The translations under genes were made by a program, and so were the position numbers. 14,252 nt of DNA. Origin: Chloroflexota bacterium. Its GTDB lineage: Bacteria > Chloroflexota > Chloroflexia > Thermomicrobiales > JADLAZ01. This document shows, in pieces, positions 6,065 to 13,897 of the stretch; positions within the stretch are counted from its first letter, which is position 1; every line of letters starts with the position of its first letter. The stretch lies in assembly GCA_020849725.1 (NCBI GenBank), contig JADLAZ010000068.1, positions 1 to 14,252 of the forward strand. The letters are read 5' to 3'. The notes beneath the pieces are model-generated. The model saw only the letters and a list, made by a program, of their open reading frames with translations. It made no database searches and was not told the origin of the DNA.

Positions 6065-7087
6065 TTAGCCCTGATCGGGGGCGTCGACCGGCTCCAGCCG
6101 GCCGCTGGCGATCGAGCGGTAGGCCGCCATGACGACCTTCAAGTCTTCCAGCCCCTCGCTCCCCGGCATCGTCGGCGCGCGCTCGCCACGCGCCGCGCGG
6201 GCGAAGTCATCGATGATACGGGCGAAGGCGACCATGTAGTCGGCCGTCTCGATGACGACGTGTCGCTCGCCGGGCAGGTCATCGCGATGCAGCACCAGCG
6301 CCGGCGCCTGACTGTTGACCTCCAGGCTGCCGCGCTCGCCGTAGACGTAGGCCTCGACGCCGATGGCCGGCGTGCGCGTGGCCCAGCAGTAGAAGCCCTC
6401 ACCGATGATGCCACTGGCGAAGCGCAGCGCCAGCGCCGCCGAGTCCTCGCCGTACCAGTCATCGCGCGTGCGCGCCGCCGTGGCCGCGACATGGGTTATC
6501 GGCCCGCCAAGCATCCGCAGGATGTTGGTGTAGTGGCAGCCCTGGTCGAGCAACATGCCGCCGCCGGCCTGGCGCGCATCCTGCCGCCAGCCATCGCGCA
6601 GCCAGATGCCAGCCAGGTAGCCGACCCGGTGCGAGCGCAGCGCGACCACCCGCCCGATCTCGCCGGCATCGATCAGCGCTCGCGCCCGCCGGAACGGCTC
6701 GCTAAACGGATAGTTCTCAGAAACGCACAGCGTCAGGCCGCGCTCGGCTGCCGCCCGGACCATGGCCACGCCATCCGCGACCGTCGTTGCCAGCGGCTTC
6801 TCGACCAGCACATGCTTGCCGGCTGCCAGCGCCCGCAGCGCCTGCGGCGCATGCAGCGGGTGCGGCGTGCACAGGTCAACTGCCTCGACCGCCGGGTCGG
6901 CCAGCAGCCGGTCGAGATCATCATAGGGCGTCGCACCGAGCGGCACGGCCAGTGCCGTCGCGCGCTCCAGGCGCGGGTCGCAGGTGGCGACGATCCGTGT
7001 CGACTCGGGCAGCGTCTGATAGCCGCTCTGGATGTGCCACTCGGCAACGGCGCCGCACCCAATCAGTCCGACTCGCAATGGCTCCAT
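6065..7087 (-). CDS. Gfo/Idh/MocA family NAD(P)-dependent oxidoreductase
   Basis: A 340-residue two-domain dehydrogenase, acting in the cytoplasm on a sugar, inositol or related polyol. The Rossmann fold opens the protein with GLIGCGAVA (7-15). EKP (96-98) supplies the family's conserved Lys-Pro, and RQAGGGMLLDQGCHY (168-186) carries the substrate-site GGG and H185. The ATG at 7087 is chosen over an in-frame start 45 bases upstream because GGAGGGGA lies just before it and the Rossmann motif then begins at residue 5. It heads the leftward block and is followed by the split-barrel gene after 16 bases. Dehydrogenases of this family often sit beside CUT1 sugar importers, which fits this context; the exact substrate is unknown. 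Confidence 0.88.
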   Translation of the reverse strand: MEPLRVGLIGCGAVAEWHIQSGYQTLPESTRIVATCDPRLERATALAVPLGATPYDDLDRLLADPAVEAVDLCTPHPLHAPQALRALAAGKHVLVEKPLATTVADGVAMVRAAAERGLTLCVSENYPFSEPFRRARALIDAGEIGRVVALRSHRVGYLAGIWLRDGWRQDARQAGGGMLLDQGCHYTNILRMLGGPITHVAATAARTRDDWYGEDSAALALRFASGIIGEGFYCWATRTPAIGVEAYVYGERGSLEVNSQAPALVLHRDDLPGERHVVIETADYMVAFARIIDDFARAARGERAPTMPGSEGLEDLKVVMAAYRSIASGRLEPVDAPDQG

Positions 7088-7394
7088 GACACTCCCCTCC
7101 GCCTGGCAACACCGACCCATCGGCACGGCCATCGAATGCTAGCAGACGGGCGAGCGAGCCTCCAGACCAGCTCACGAGTGCGCCTCATCGACGGTGTGCG
7201 TTTGGCTCGCAGGGCGCGCCACCGCGGTTGACGACGCTGATGGGACAGACCGACCGGGCGCGATGGGTCACTGTGCCCCTTGCAGGGTTATTGCGCGAGC
7301 GTATGCTAGGCTCAGGAGAGAGATACCATCTCGGCGGCTGACCGGGCATGACCAGTGTTGCCGCCTGTCACCCTCGCTCAGGAAGGAGGCCATG
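7088..7394. other. Divergent intergenic region between Gfo/Idh and MFS genes
   Basis: This stretch of about 300 bases separates two genes transcribed away from each other. The rightward half holds the candidate MFS promoter (listed separately) and the AGGAAGGAGG ribosome-binding site. For the leftward gene only weak -10-like words (TAGCAT at 7141-7136) without a matching -35 were found. An eight-base palindrome GGCGCGCC lies at 7213-7220. The MFS reading frame stays open through part of this region, but that extension has no start with a good ribosome-binding site. Confidence 0.5.
7280..7307 (+). promoter_or_regulatory. Candidate promoter of the MFS/acyltransferase unit
   Basis: TTGCAG at 7280-7285 and TATGCT at 7302-7307 are separated by 16 bases. 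The -10 matches the consensus at four of six positions; the -35 keeps the TTG core only. Initiation would fall near 7314, about 80 bases before the start codon at 7395. The assignment is tentative. Confidence 0.4.
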
Positions 7395-8696
7395 ATGCGC
7401 CTCGTTCGCTTGCTGCCGTTTCTCGGGTGCAGCCTCGCTATCGGCGTTTTCAGCGGGTTCAGCAACTTCATCCTGCCGCTGTGGCTGTTCCCGTTCGTCC
7501 CGTGGTACTGGCTCATCAGCTTGATCGCCAACACCCGCGGCTTCGTCGGCTCGATCGTCTCACCGCTGGCCGGCGCCTGGTCCGATCGGGTCTGGGCTGG
7601 CTGGCTCGGGCGGCGGCGACCGTTTATCCTGGCCGGTGGCCTGACCTCGGCCGTGCTGATGGCGTTGACGCCGGTCGTGGCGCGCTTCGAGCCACTCGCC
7701 CGCACCGGCCTGGCGCCCGAAATCGCGGTCGCCGTGCCGATCATCCTGACGTTATTCACGATTACGCTTGCCTTCAATATGATGGACGATATCCACAAGG
7801 CGATGCTGGCCGATCTGACCGTTGAGCCGGTGCGCAGCCGGTTGGCCTCGTTCAACGTCGTCACTGACATGGCCAGCCAGGTCGGCATTCTTGCCATTGG
7901 TTTCTGGGTTGGCAGCCAGTGGGGCGGCAGTGGCGTGCCGGATGTCATCTTCACCATCGCCGCCGTCCTGGTCGTGCTGGGCATCACCATCACCGTGCTG
8001 GGCATCCGCGAGCCGGCGCCGGCGGAGTGGGCCGCCGAGCGCGCACGGGAGGCCGCCGTCGCCGGCCAGCACCCCACCTGGCGCACGATGGTGCGGCTGT
8101 ATCCGGGCGCGGCTACGCTCGGCCTGGTCGTCTTCTGCTACTGGTTCGGCGTCAACGCCGTCATGCCGCTCGTCACGCTCTACCTGGAGCGGATCATCCT
8201 GGCGCCTCCGGCGCAGGCGCAGTTGCTAGCCGGGCTGCTCTTGCTCAGCACGGCAGTGATGGCCATCCCGATGAGTTTTCTCGGCCAGCGCTTCGGCAAG
8301 CGCCGCACCATCGGCTTCGGGTACGCAGTCATGGCGGCCGGCGCCCTGATGGGCCTGATCATTACCACGCCGACGCAGGCAGCGCTCCTGTTCCTGGTGG
8401 CTGGCATTGGCAACGCCGCCAGCATGGTCCTAACGATCCCGCTCCTGGCCGATCTCGTGCCTCGTCACCACATGGGCGCCGCGACTGGACTGCTGGCGGC
8501 ATCCGGCGGCATCGCCGCGCCGCTGTCGTCGCTGGTTGCCGGCAGCTTGGCCGACGCGCTCGACGAGCGTGCTATCTTCTACGTCATGTTCGTGGCCGTC
8601 GTCCTCGCGCTCATTGTGCTGACGCAGGTCCGGCTGCCCACGTCAACACCCGCGCCGGCACCGGACCTGACCGGTGAGCCAGCCCTACAGGAGTGA
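7395..8696 (+). CDS. MFS transporter, possible lysophospholipid or sugar-type carrier
   Basis: A 433-residue inner-membrane protein with about twelve hydrophobic segments. The loop after the second segment carries GAWSDR (60-65) and GRRRPFI (72-78), a major-facilitator motif A variant that also occurs in sucrose/GPH-type carriers. A charged central loop lies near residues 210-230, and the C-terminus is a Pro/Ala-rich tail. Two adjacent ATGs exist; the second (7395) is five bases after GGAGG and is preferred over the first, two bases away. The stop lies four bases before the ligase-acyltransferase start, whose ribosome-binding site overlaps the end of this gene, so the two are translationally linked. 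By analogy with E. coli LplT next to Aas, the cargo could be a lysophospholipid; sequence alone does not exclude a sugar or drug. Confidence 0.85.
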   Translation: MRLVRLLPFLGCSLAIGVFSGFSNFILPLWLFPFVPWYWLISLIANTRGFVGSIVSPLAGAWSDRVWAGWLGRRRPFILAGGLTSAVLMALTPVVARFEPLARTGLAPEIAVAVPIILTLFTITLAFNMMDDIHKAMLADLTVEPVRSRLASFNVVTDMASQVGILAIGFWVGSQWGGSGVPDVIFTIAAVLVVLGITITVLGIREPAPAEWAAERAREAAVAGQHPTWRTMVRLYPGAATLGLVVFCYWFGVNAVMPLVTLYLERIILAPPAQAQLLAGLLLLSTAVMAIPMSFLGQRFGKRRTIGFGYAVMAAGALMGLIITTPTQAALLFLVAGIGNAASMVLTIPLLADLVPRHHMGAATGLLAASGGIAAPLSSLVAGSLADALDERAIFYVMFVAVVLALIVLTQVRLPTSTPAPAPDLTGEPALQE

Positions 8697-8700
8697 TCGC

Positions 8701-11331
8701 ATGTACACCCACACCTATCAGGTCGTGCAGCGGCGCGCGGCGAAGCATCCGGACGCGATCGCGCTCGGCGCGCAAGTTGGCCTGGGCTGGGAGACGCTCA
8801 CCAGCCGCCAGTTGCTCGACCGCGCCGACCGGCTGGCCGCCGAACTGGCCGCTGAGGGGCTGACTGAGGGTGATCGCGTCGTGCTGTGGGCGCCGAACCG
8901 GCACTGGTCGGCCGCCTACCTGTTCGCCTGCTGGAAGCTCGGTGCGGTCGTCGTGCCGTTCGATCGGGAGATGAACCCGGAGGCTGCCGCCGACATCATC
9001 GACTCGGTGGAGCCGCGCCTGGTGATCGTCGGTTATGGCGAGCGGCCAGCATGGGCGCGCGACCGCGCCATCGTCGAGTGGTGGGAGCCGGGCACGCGCG
9101 GCAACGCCGACGGCGCGACCGTGCCCCCGGCGCCACCATCGGCCGAGGCGCTGGCGGCGATCTTCTTTACCTCCGGCACAACCGGCAAGCCCAAGGGCTG
9201 CATGATCACCCACGGCAACTTCTGCCACCAGATCGAGGCGCTCCGCAATGTCATCCCGCTCGACTCGTCCAACCGGCTGGCCAGCATTCTGCCACTGTCG
9301 CACCTGTTCGAGATGACCTGCGGCCTGCTCTACCCGCTGTCGTGCGGGTCGGCCATCCACTACATCCCCAGCCGCCGCGCGCCGGATATCCTGCGCGTGC
9401 TGAACGAGCAGAAGATCACCAGCATGATCGCCGTGCCGCAACTGCTGACGATGGTCGGCACGGCCATCGACGAGCAACTGAAGGCGCAACTGCCGGCGCC
9501 GGCCTACCGGGCCATGGTCGCCGCGGCCGCCCGCCTGCCGCGGCCGGCCCGCCGCGTTCTGTTCGCGCCGGTTCACAAGAAGCTCGGTGGCCACCTGACC
9601 ATCTTCGGCTCCGGCGGCGCAGCGCTGCCGCTGGAGACGCTCCACCTCTGGGAGCGCTTCGGTGTTCAGGTGGCGCAGGGCTTCGGCGCCAGCGAGTGCT
9701 CGCCGGTCATCACCAGCACTAGCATCGGTGGCGACGAGCCGGCCGGCAGTTGCGGCAAGCCGCTGCCGGGCGTCGAGGTGCGGCTCACACCCGAGGGCGA
9801 GGCTTGCGTCCGCGGACCGAACGTGATGCAAGGCTACTGGAAGGATCCCGAGCGCACGGCCGAGGCGCTGATCGACGGCTGGTACCACACCGGCGACCTG
9901 GCTACGATCGATGCTCAGGGCAACTTGTTCGTCACCGGCCGGGCCAAAGACCTGATCGTGCTGCCCTCCGGCCTGAAGGTCTGGCCGACGGACGTTGAGG
10001 ACGTGTTGTGCGAGCATCCATTCATCAAGGACGCCGCCGTGCTGATGGTGCCGAGCGCCGGCGGTGGCGCAACGCTGCACGCCTACTTGATCCCGACGCC
10101 GGGTCACGATGGCGCCGACATCAACCGCCTAATCGCTGAGAGCAACGGCCGCCTGGCCCAGCACCAGCGCCTGGCCACCGCGTCGTGGTGGCCGCAGGCC
10201 GACTTCCCGCGCACGACGACGCTCAAGCTGCGCCGCAATCTGTTGCCCCAGCCCTCATCGACGGCCGTGCGCGTGGAAAGCGTCCAGGCGGCCGACGATC
10301 CCGTCGGGCTGGCCGTGGCCGGCGTGGCCCGGTTGACGGCCGTGCGCGATGAGCAGACGCTGGCCGAGATCGGCCTCGACAGTCTCGGACTGGTCGACCT
10401 GGCGCTGGCGCTCGAGGAGAAGACCGGCAAGATCGTCGGTGACGGTGATCTCAGCTTGGATATGTCGGTCGCCGCCGTGCGCACGTTCGTTATCGCCGCG
10501 CCGGCGCTGGCCGACGGCGCCCGCCACAGTCCAGGGCGCAACGCCAACGGCGTCATGGTCGAGCAGCCGCTGTGGCCCTACACGACCGGCCGCAAGTTCC
10601 GCTTCATCGGCGCGCCATTCGACGGCCTGTACCGCGCCAGCGTCACCCAGACCATCGTCGAGGGTGGCGAGCACCTGGTCAACCTGCCGCAGCGGCTCAT
10701 CTTCGCCGGCACGCACCGCAGCTTCGCCGACTTCCCGTTGGTGCGCCACGGGCTAAAGCGGACACCGGCGCGGCATCTGGCCGACCGGGTGGTCGTCGCG
10801 GCCTGGGCCGGCGGCTTCGATCTGGCCGGGCCGCTGGGCGCCTATGCCAAGGTCGCCTTCGGCGTCTATCCCCTGCATCAGGACGCCAATCGCGATGCCA
10901 GCCTGCGCGGGCTGGTCCGCCTGGCCGAAGCTGGCAACGCGGTCCTCATCTTCCCGCAGGGGTACCATGCCACTGTCGAGCAGGAGCTGGCCGGCGACCC
11001 GGCCACGAAGTTCAAGGTCGGCATTGGCCACCTGGCGCAGGCGCTCGATGCCGCGGTCATTCCCTTCGGCCTGGCCGGCACAGAGCGGCTGGTGCCGCCG
11101 GTGGCCGATGATTTCCACGGCCTGAAGATCGCCGGGATTCCGGTCAAGATCACGCGCGGGCCGGCCGCGATCGTGTTCGGCCCGCTGGTGCGAATGGAGG
11201 CCAACGAGATACCGGCCGCGTTCGCCGCGCGGTTGCAGGGCATCGTGTTCCCGCTGGCCCGCCGCGCCGAAGCGGCGCTGGCAGCACTTGAGCCACCGGC
11301 TGCCGCCGGTGGCGTCAGTCGCGGGTCGTGA
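8701..11331 (+). CDS. Acyl-adenylate ligase / acyl carrier / PlsC acyltransferase fusion (Aas-like, permuted)
   Basis: An 876-residue three-domain protein. Residues 1 to about 515 form an AMP-forming acyl ligase: TSGTTGKPKG (157-166), GFGASE (327-332), YHTGD (395-399), KDLIVLPSGLK (416-426), and the C-terminal catalytic Lys K509 in LKLRR. Residues of about 516-600 are an acyl carrier domain with S561 in GLDSLGL, the phosphopantetheine site. Residues of about 640-860 are a PlsC-type acyltransferase with HRSFAD (H672, D677) and FPQG (751-754), where the family norm is FPEG. A likely cycle is fatty acid activation, loading on the carrier, and transfer to a lysophospholipid or glycerol phosphate at the membrane. 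E. coli Aas has acyltransferase then ligase and no carrier domain, so this order is reversed. The ATG has AGGAG seven bases upstream; a GTG 27 bases earlier lies inside the MFS gene and is less likely. Confidence 0.88.
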   Translation: MYTHTYQVVQRRAAKHPDAIALGAQVGLGWETLTSRQLLDRADRLAAELAAEGLTEGDRVVLWAPNRHWSAAYLFACWKLGAVVVPFDREMNPEAAADIIDSVEPRLVIVGYGERPAWARDRAIVEWWEPGTRGNADGATVPPAPPSAEALAAIFFTSGTTGKPKGCMITHGNFCHQIEALRNVIPLDSSNRLASILPLSHLFEMTCGLLYPLSCGSAIHYIPSRRAPDILRVLNEQKITSMIAVPQLLTMVGTAIDEQLKAQLPAPAYRAMVAAAARLPRPARRVLFAPVHKKLGGHLTIFGSGGAALPLETLHLWERFGVQVAQGFGASECSPVITSTSIGGDEPAGSCGKPLPGVEVRLTPEGEACVRGPNVMQGYWKDPERTAEALIDGWYHTGDLATIDAQGNLFVTGRAKDLIVLPSGLKVWPTDVEDVLCEHPFIKDAAVLMVPSAGGGATLHAYLIPTPGHDGADINRLIAESNGRLAQHQRLATASWWPQADFPRTTTLKLRRNLLPQPSSTAVRVESVQAADDPVGLAVAGVARLTAVRDEQTLAEIGLDSLGLVDLALALEEKTGKIVGDGDLSLDMSVAAVRTFVIAAPALADGARHSPGRNANGVMVEQPLWPYTTGRKFRFIGAPFDGLYRASVTQTIVEGGEHLVNLPQRLIFAGTHRSFADFPLVRHGLKRTPARHLADRVVVAAWAGGFDLAGPLGAYAKVAFGVYPLHQDANRDASLRGLVRLAEAGNAVLIFPQGYHATVEQELAGDPATKFKVGIGHLAQALDAAVIPFGLAGTERLVPPVADDFHGLKIAGIPVKITRGPAAIVFGPLVRMEANEIPAAFAARLQGIVFPLARRAEAALAALEPPAAAGGVSRGS
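11292..11313. terminator. Hairpin at overlapping convergent gene ends
   Basis: GCCACCGGC (11292-11300) and GCCGGTGGC (11305-11313) form a perfect nine-base stem with a TGCC tetraloop. It lies in the last codons of the rightward acyltransferase gene and one base beyond the stop of the leftward permease gene. It is well placed to end the leftward transcript and perhaps protect the rightward one. There is no T-run on either strand, so strength as a terminator is uncertain. Confidence 0.5.
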
Positions 11332-12988
11332 TGGCCAGGATCTCCGGCTGCCGTCGAAGCAACTGCGGCCCCACCCACCGCAGCGTCAGCCAGTAGAACG
11401 CGAGCGCGTACAGCAGCGCCAGCGGCACCGTCACCAGGTGCAGGGCCGGTTGGCCCAGCACCTGAGGCAGGCTGGCCGCCGCGGCGATCGGCGCAAGCAT
11501 CACCCAGGCGCACACGAAGGCCAGGAACTGGAGCAGGCCGCGGGCGCAGCCGGCATCGGTGCTGTAGGTCGCCCGCAGGCCGTCCGGCATCCGGCCCGGC
11601 AGGATGACCGACACGACGTTGCCAATGGCCAGTGTCACCAACACGCCGCTCGCCGTCGCCGCCAGCGCCACTGGCAGCAGTGCCCAGCCGCGGCTGATGC
11701 CGGCCAGCGCCACTCCGATGACGATCGCCTCCACGCCGGCGACGGCGGCCACGGCCAGGTTCTTGCCCACAAACAGGCGGCTGGGCGCCACTGGCAGCAG
11801 GAACAGCACCCGCAATCCATCCCGCTCCATGCCAAAGGCGTTGAACGAGAGCGTCAGCGCCGTCACGATCACCGGCAGCGGCAGACTGAGGACGAGCCAG
11901 GTCCACTGCGTCAAGTCCGGCCCGCGTCGCATGCCGATCCACGGCGCCACCACCAGCATCACCAGTGCCAGCAGCGTGTTGAGGATGATCGCTTTCAACT
12001 GAGGGTCGCGCCAGAAGTAGCGCAGGTCTTTCGCCGCCAGCGCCGCGACCGGCCGCGGCAGCGGCAGACGCCAGCCAGGGTGGCTCGTCGCCACCCGCGC
12101 CGGCGCCGCGCGTCGGCCGCCGGCCTCGGCGCCGGTCATGAAGCGCACCAGCGCCCAGTGCCAGAGCCCGACCAGCGCCAGCAGCCAGACCACCGCCAAC
12201 CCCAGCCAGCCGAGCGCGATCACCGTCTCGCCGGCCGCGGCCGTGGCGATGGTCCGCGCGATCAGGCCGGGTGGAGTCCACTGGAGCCACGGCGACACCT
12301 GCACCGCAAGGAGGTCGCGCGGGCGAATGCCGTTGGCGTTCAACTGCCGCATGGCCAGTTGCTGCCACAAGAAGAACGTCGTGCCGAAGACGCCCAGCAG
12401 CACGAAGCTGATGTCGCGGAAGCGCCGGCTGCGCAGCACGCTGTTGAGCAGCGCCAGCACAGCCTGGCTGGCGGCTACCATCTGCGCGTACAGCACCACC
12501 AGCGCCAACGGCGCGATAACGATAGCGGCCGGCGCGCGCACCCAGCCGGCAACGACGGCCACGAACAGCGCCGCCAGGAACACGATCGGCAGGTCGAGCA
12601 CGCTCGACAGCAGCAGGCCCACCATCAGTCGCGGCGCCGACAGCGGGTAGAGGAACAGCTTGCTCGCATCGAGGCTGTCGTTCAGCGAGTAGAGGAAGAC
12701 CGGCACCACCAACCAGCCAACGAACAAGAGCGCCAGCATGAAGAACAGGAACTCCGTTGCCGCCGGTGTCGGCAGTCCGACATACAGCAGATAGCTCCCC
12801 ACACCCAGCAGCACCGCGACCGGCAGCACCAGCACCAGGAAGATGATCGCGCCGATCAGGCGGGTGCGATCACGCATCAGGCCACGCCGGACCAGTGTCC
12901 ACTTGAGCCACAGCAGCCGCCCGGGCGACGGCTCGCGGGCACGCTCATCGCGGTCGGCGGCCGGGTGGGCGGCAGCTACTCCAGCCAC
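11315..12988 (-). CDS. ABC exporter permease, fused duplicated ABC-2-like membrane subunit
   Basis: A 557-residue membrane protein with roughly twelve hydrophobic segments. Two halves look alike: a 'LFLYPLSAPRLMVG' block near residue 110 and 'LFLLPVAPSRLFVGKNLA' near residue 395 lie at the same place in each half, and each half starts with a charged 'RD' segment before its first span. The NAFG-x-x-RDGL stretch near 383-392 is common in large ABC-2-type exporter permeases. One polypeptide may therefore replace a permease dimer. The preferred start is a GTG at 12988 with GGAG six bases upstream, overlapping the ATPase gene by 13 bases; the frame stays open upstream inside that gene, but the extension is Arg/Gly/His-rich antisense-like sequence. 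The cargo is unknown. Its 3' end overlaps the convergent acyltransferase gene by 17 bases. Confidence 0.8.
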   Translation of the reverse strand: MAGVAAAHPAADRDERAREPSPGRLLWLKWTLVRRGLMRDRTRLIGAIIFLVLVLPVAVLLGVGSYLLYVGLPTPAATEFLFFMLALLFVGWLVVPVFLYSLNDSLDASKLFLYPLSAPRLMVGLLLSSVLDLPIVFLAALFVAVVAGWVRAPAAIVIAPLALVVLYAQMVAASQAVLALLNSVLRSRRFRDISFVLLGVFGTTFFLWQQLAMRQLNANGIRPRDLLAVQVSPWLQWTPPGLIARTIATAAAGETVIALGWLGLAVVWLLALVGLWHWALVRFMTGAEAGGRRAAPARVATSHPGWRLPLPRPVAALAAKDLRYFWRDPQLKAIILNTLLALVMLVVAPWIGMRRGPDLTQWTWLVLSLPLPVIVTALTLSFNAFGMERDGLRVLFLLPVAPSRLFVGKNLAVAAVAGVEAIVIGVALAGISRGWALLPVALAATASGVLVTLAIGNVVSVILPGRMPDGLRATYSTDAGCARGLLQFLAFVCAWVMLAPIAAAASLPQVLGQPALHLVTVPLALLYALAFYWLTLRWVGPQLLRRQPEILAITTRD

Positions 12989-13743
12989 GACAGGCTCCGC
13001 CCCCCGCTGTCCGCGCCCACCACCGACAAGAACACTTCTTCCAGCGTGCCCTCCGCCGCGCCCGTGCCGCGACGCAACTCGTCGAGCGTGCCCTCGGCCA
13101 CAAGTCGGCCGCCGTCGATGATGCCGACGCGCGTGCACAGCCGCTCGACCACGTCCAGGATGTGCGACGAGAAGAAGATCGTCGTGCCGCTGGCGGCAAG
13201 CGCCCGCAGCACATCTCGGATTGCCCGGCTCGACACGGCGTCGATGCCCTCGAACGGCTCATCCAGGAACAGCACGCGCGGCCGGTGGATAAGCGCCGCG
13301 CCCAGAGCCACCTTCTTGCGCATCCCCTGCGAGTAGTCAACGATCAGCGTCTCGGCGTCCGCTCCCAGGTCCAGCAGGTCCAGCAGCTCGCCGGCGCGGC
13401 CGACCACATCGGCATCGGCGACGCCATACATGTGGCCGGCAAAGGTCAGGTACTCGCGCCCGTTCAGTCGCTCGTACAAGTTCAGGTGCTCCGGCAACAC
13501 GCCGATACGGCTCTTGGCTAGCACCGGGTCATGCCACACATCAACGCCATCGATGCGGACGGCGCCGCTCGTCGGCCGCAAGAGGCCGACCATCATCTTG
13601 ATCGTGGTCGACTTCCCGGCGCCGTTCGGCCCCAGAAAGCCGAAGAATTCGCCAGCCTCGACCGTCAGCGTCAATCGGTCGACCGCCAGCTTGTCGCCAA
13701 ACCGCTTGGTGAGTTCTCGGGTCTCGACGACCGCCACGCGCAC
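12976..13743 (-). CDS. ABC transporter ATP-binding protein (DrrA/CcmA-type exporter ATPase)
   Basis: A 255-residue cytoplasmic ATPase that should power the adjacent permease. Walker A is GPNGAGKST (38-46), the signature is YSQGM (137-141), Walker B is VLFLDEP (157-163), and the switch His is H194 in SSHIL. The Q-loop position reads LPEH, with Glu instead of Gln, a variant common in this exporter subfamily. The start is a GTG with only a weak GGGG-type ribosome-binding site; a second GTG two codons later is an alternative. A -10 element (TATAAT) lies about 80 bases upstream on this strand. The last bases overlap the permease start, so equal amounts of both subunits are expected. Nothing points to a specific cargo. 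Confidence 0.93.
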   Translation of the reverse strand: MRVAVVETRELTKRFGDKLAVDRLTLTVEAGEFFGFLGPNGAGKSTTIKMMVGLLRPTSGAVRIDGVDVWHDPVLAKSRIGVLPEHLNLYERLNGREYLTFAGHMYGVADADVVGRAGELLDLLDLGADAETLIVDYSQGMRKKVALGAALIHRPRVLFLDEPFEGIDAVSSRAIRDVLRALAASGTTIFFSSHILDVVERLCTRVGIIDGGRLVAEGTLDELRRGTGAAEGTLEEVFLSVVGADSGGRSLSWLE

Positions 13744-13822
13744 CTACCCCGCTCGCCTCGCCGCGTCTGCTTCATCTACGCACGGGGCGGGCGGCGCTGT
13801 GCCCCGGCTGCCGAGCGATTGA

Positions 13823-13830
13823 ATTATACT
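13823..13830. promoter_or_regulatory. Overlapping divergent -10-like elements
   Basis: On the minus strand 13828-13823 reads TATAAT, a perfect -10; on the plus strand 13825-13830 reads TATACT. They share the central TATA. The leftward one would serve the exporter (leader about 70 bases) and the rightward one the PIG-L gene (leader about 60 bases). No convincing -35 is present for either. This is an AT-rich patch in a GC-rich gap, which supports a promoter role. Confidence 0.5.
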
Positions 13831-13897
13831 GATCGAATGAGAAGCGGTCGGAGCATTGCCGGCTGCGACACAAGCCGAACGGTCCCCAGGAGGTACG

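Noticed and set aside
7136..7164. Leftward promoter for the Gfo/Idh gene
   Set aside because: TAGCAT is a fair -10 but the -35 position (TGGAGG) does not match.
7194..7394. N-terminal extension of the MFS gene
   Set aside because: The extra residues are charged and Cys/Arg-rich with no membrane segment, and the strong ribosome-binding site at 7381-7389 points to 7395.
8611..10107. Long leftward open frame opposite the ligase domain
   Set aside because: Same antisense pattern; the sense strand has a complete set of adenylate-ligase motifs.
12989..13138. Longer permease start inside the ATPase gene
   Set aside because: The added residues are Arg/Gly/His-rich out-of-frame sequence of the ATPase; a GTG with a good ribosome-binding site sits at 12988.
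11288..13336. Long rightward open frame opposite the ABC exporter genes
   Set aside because: Gln/Arg/His-rich composition typical of antisense to a membrane-protein gene; no motif seen.
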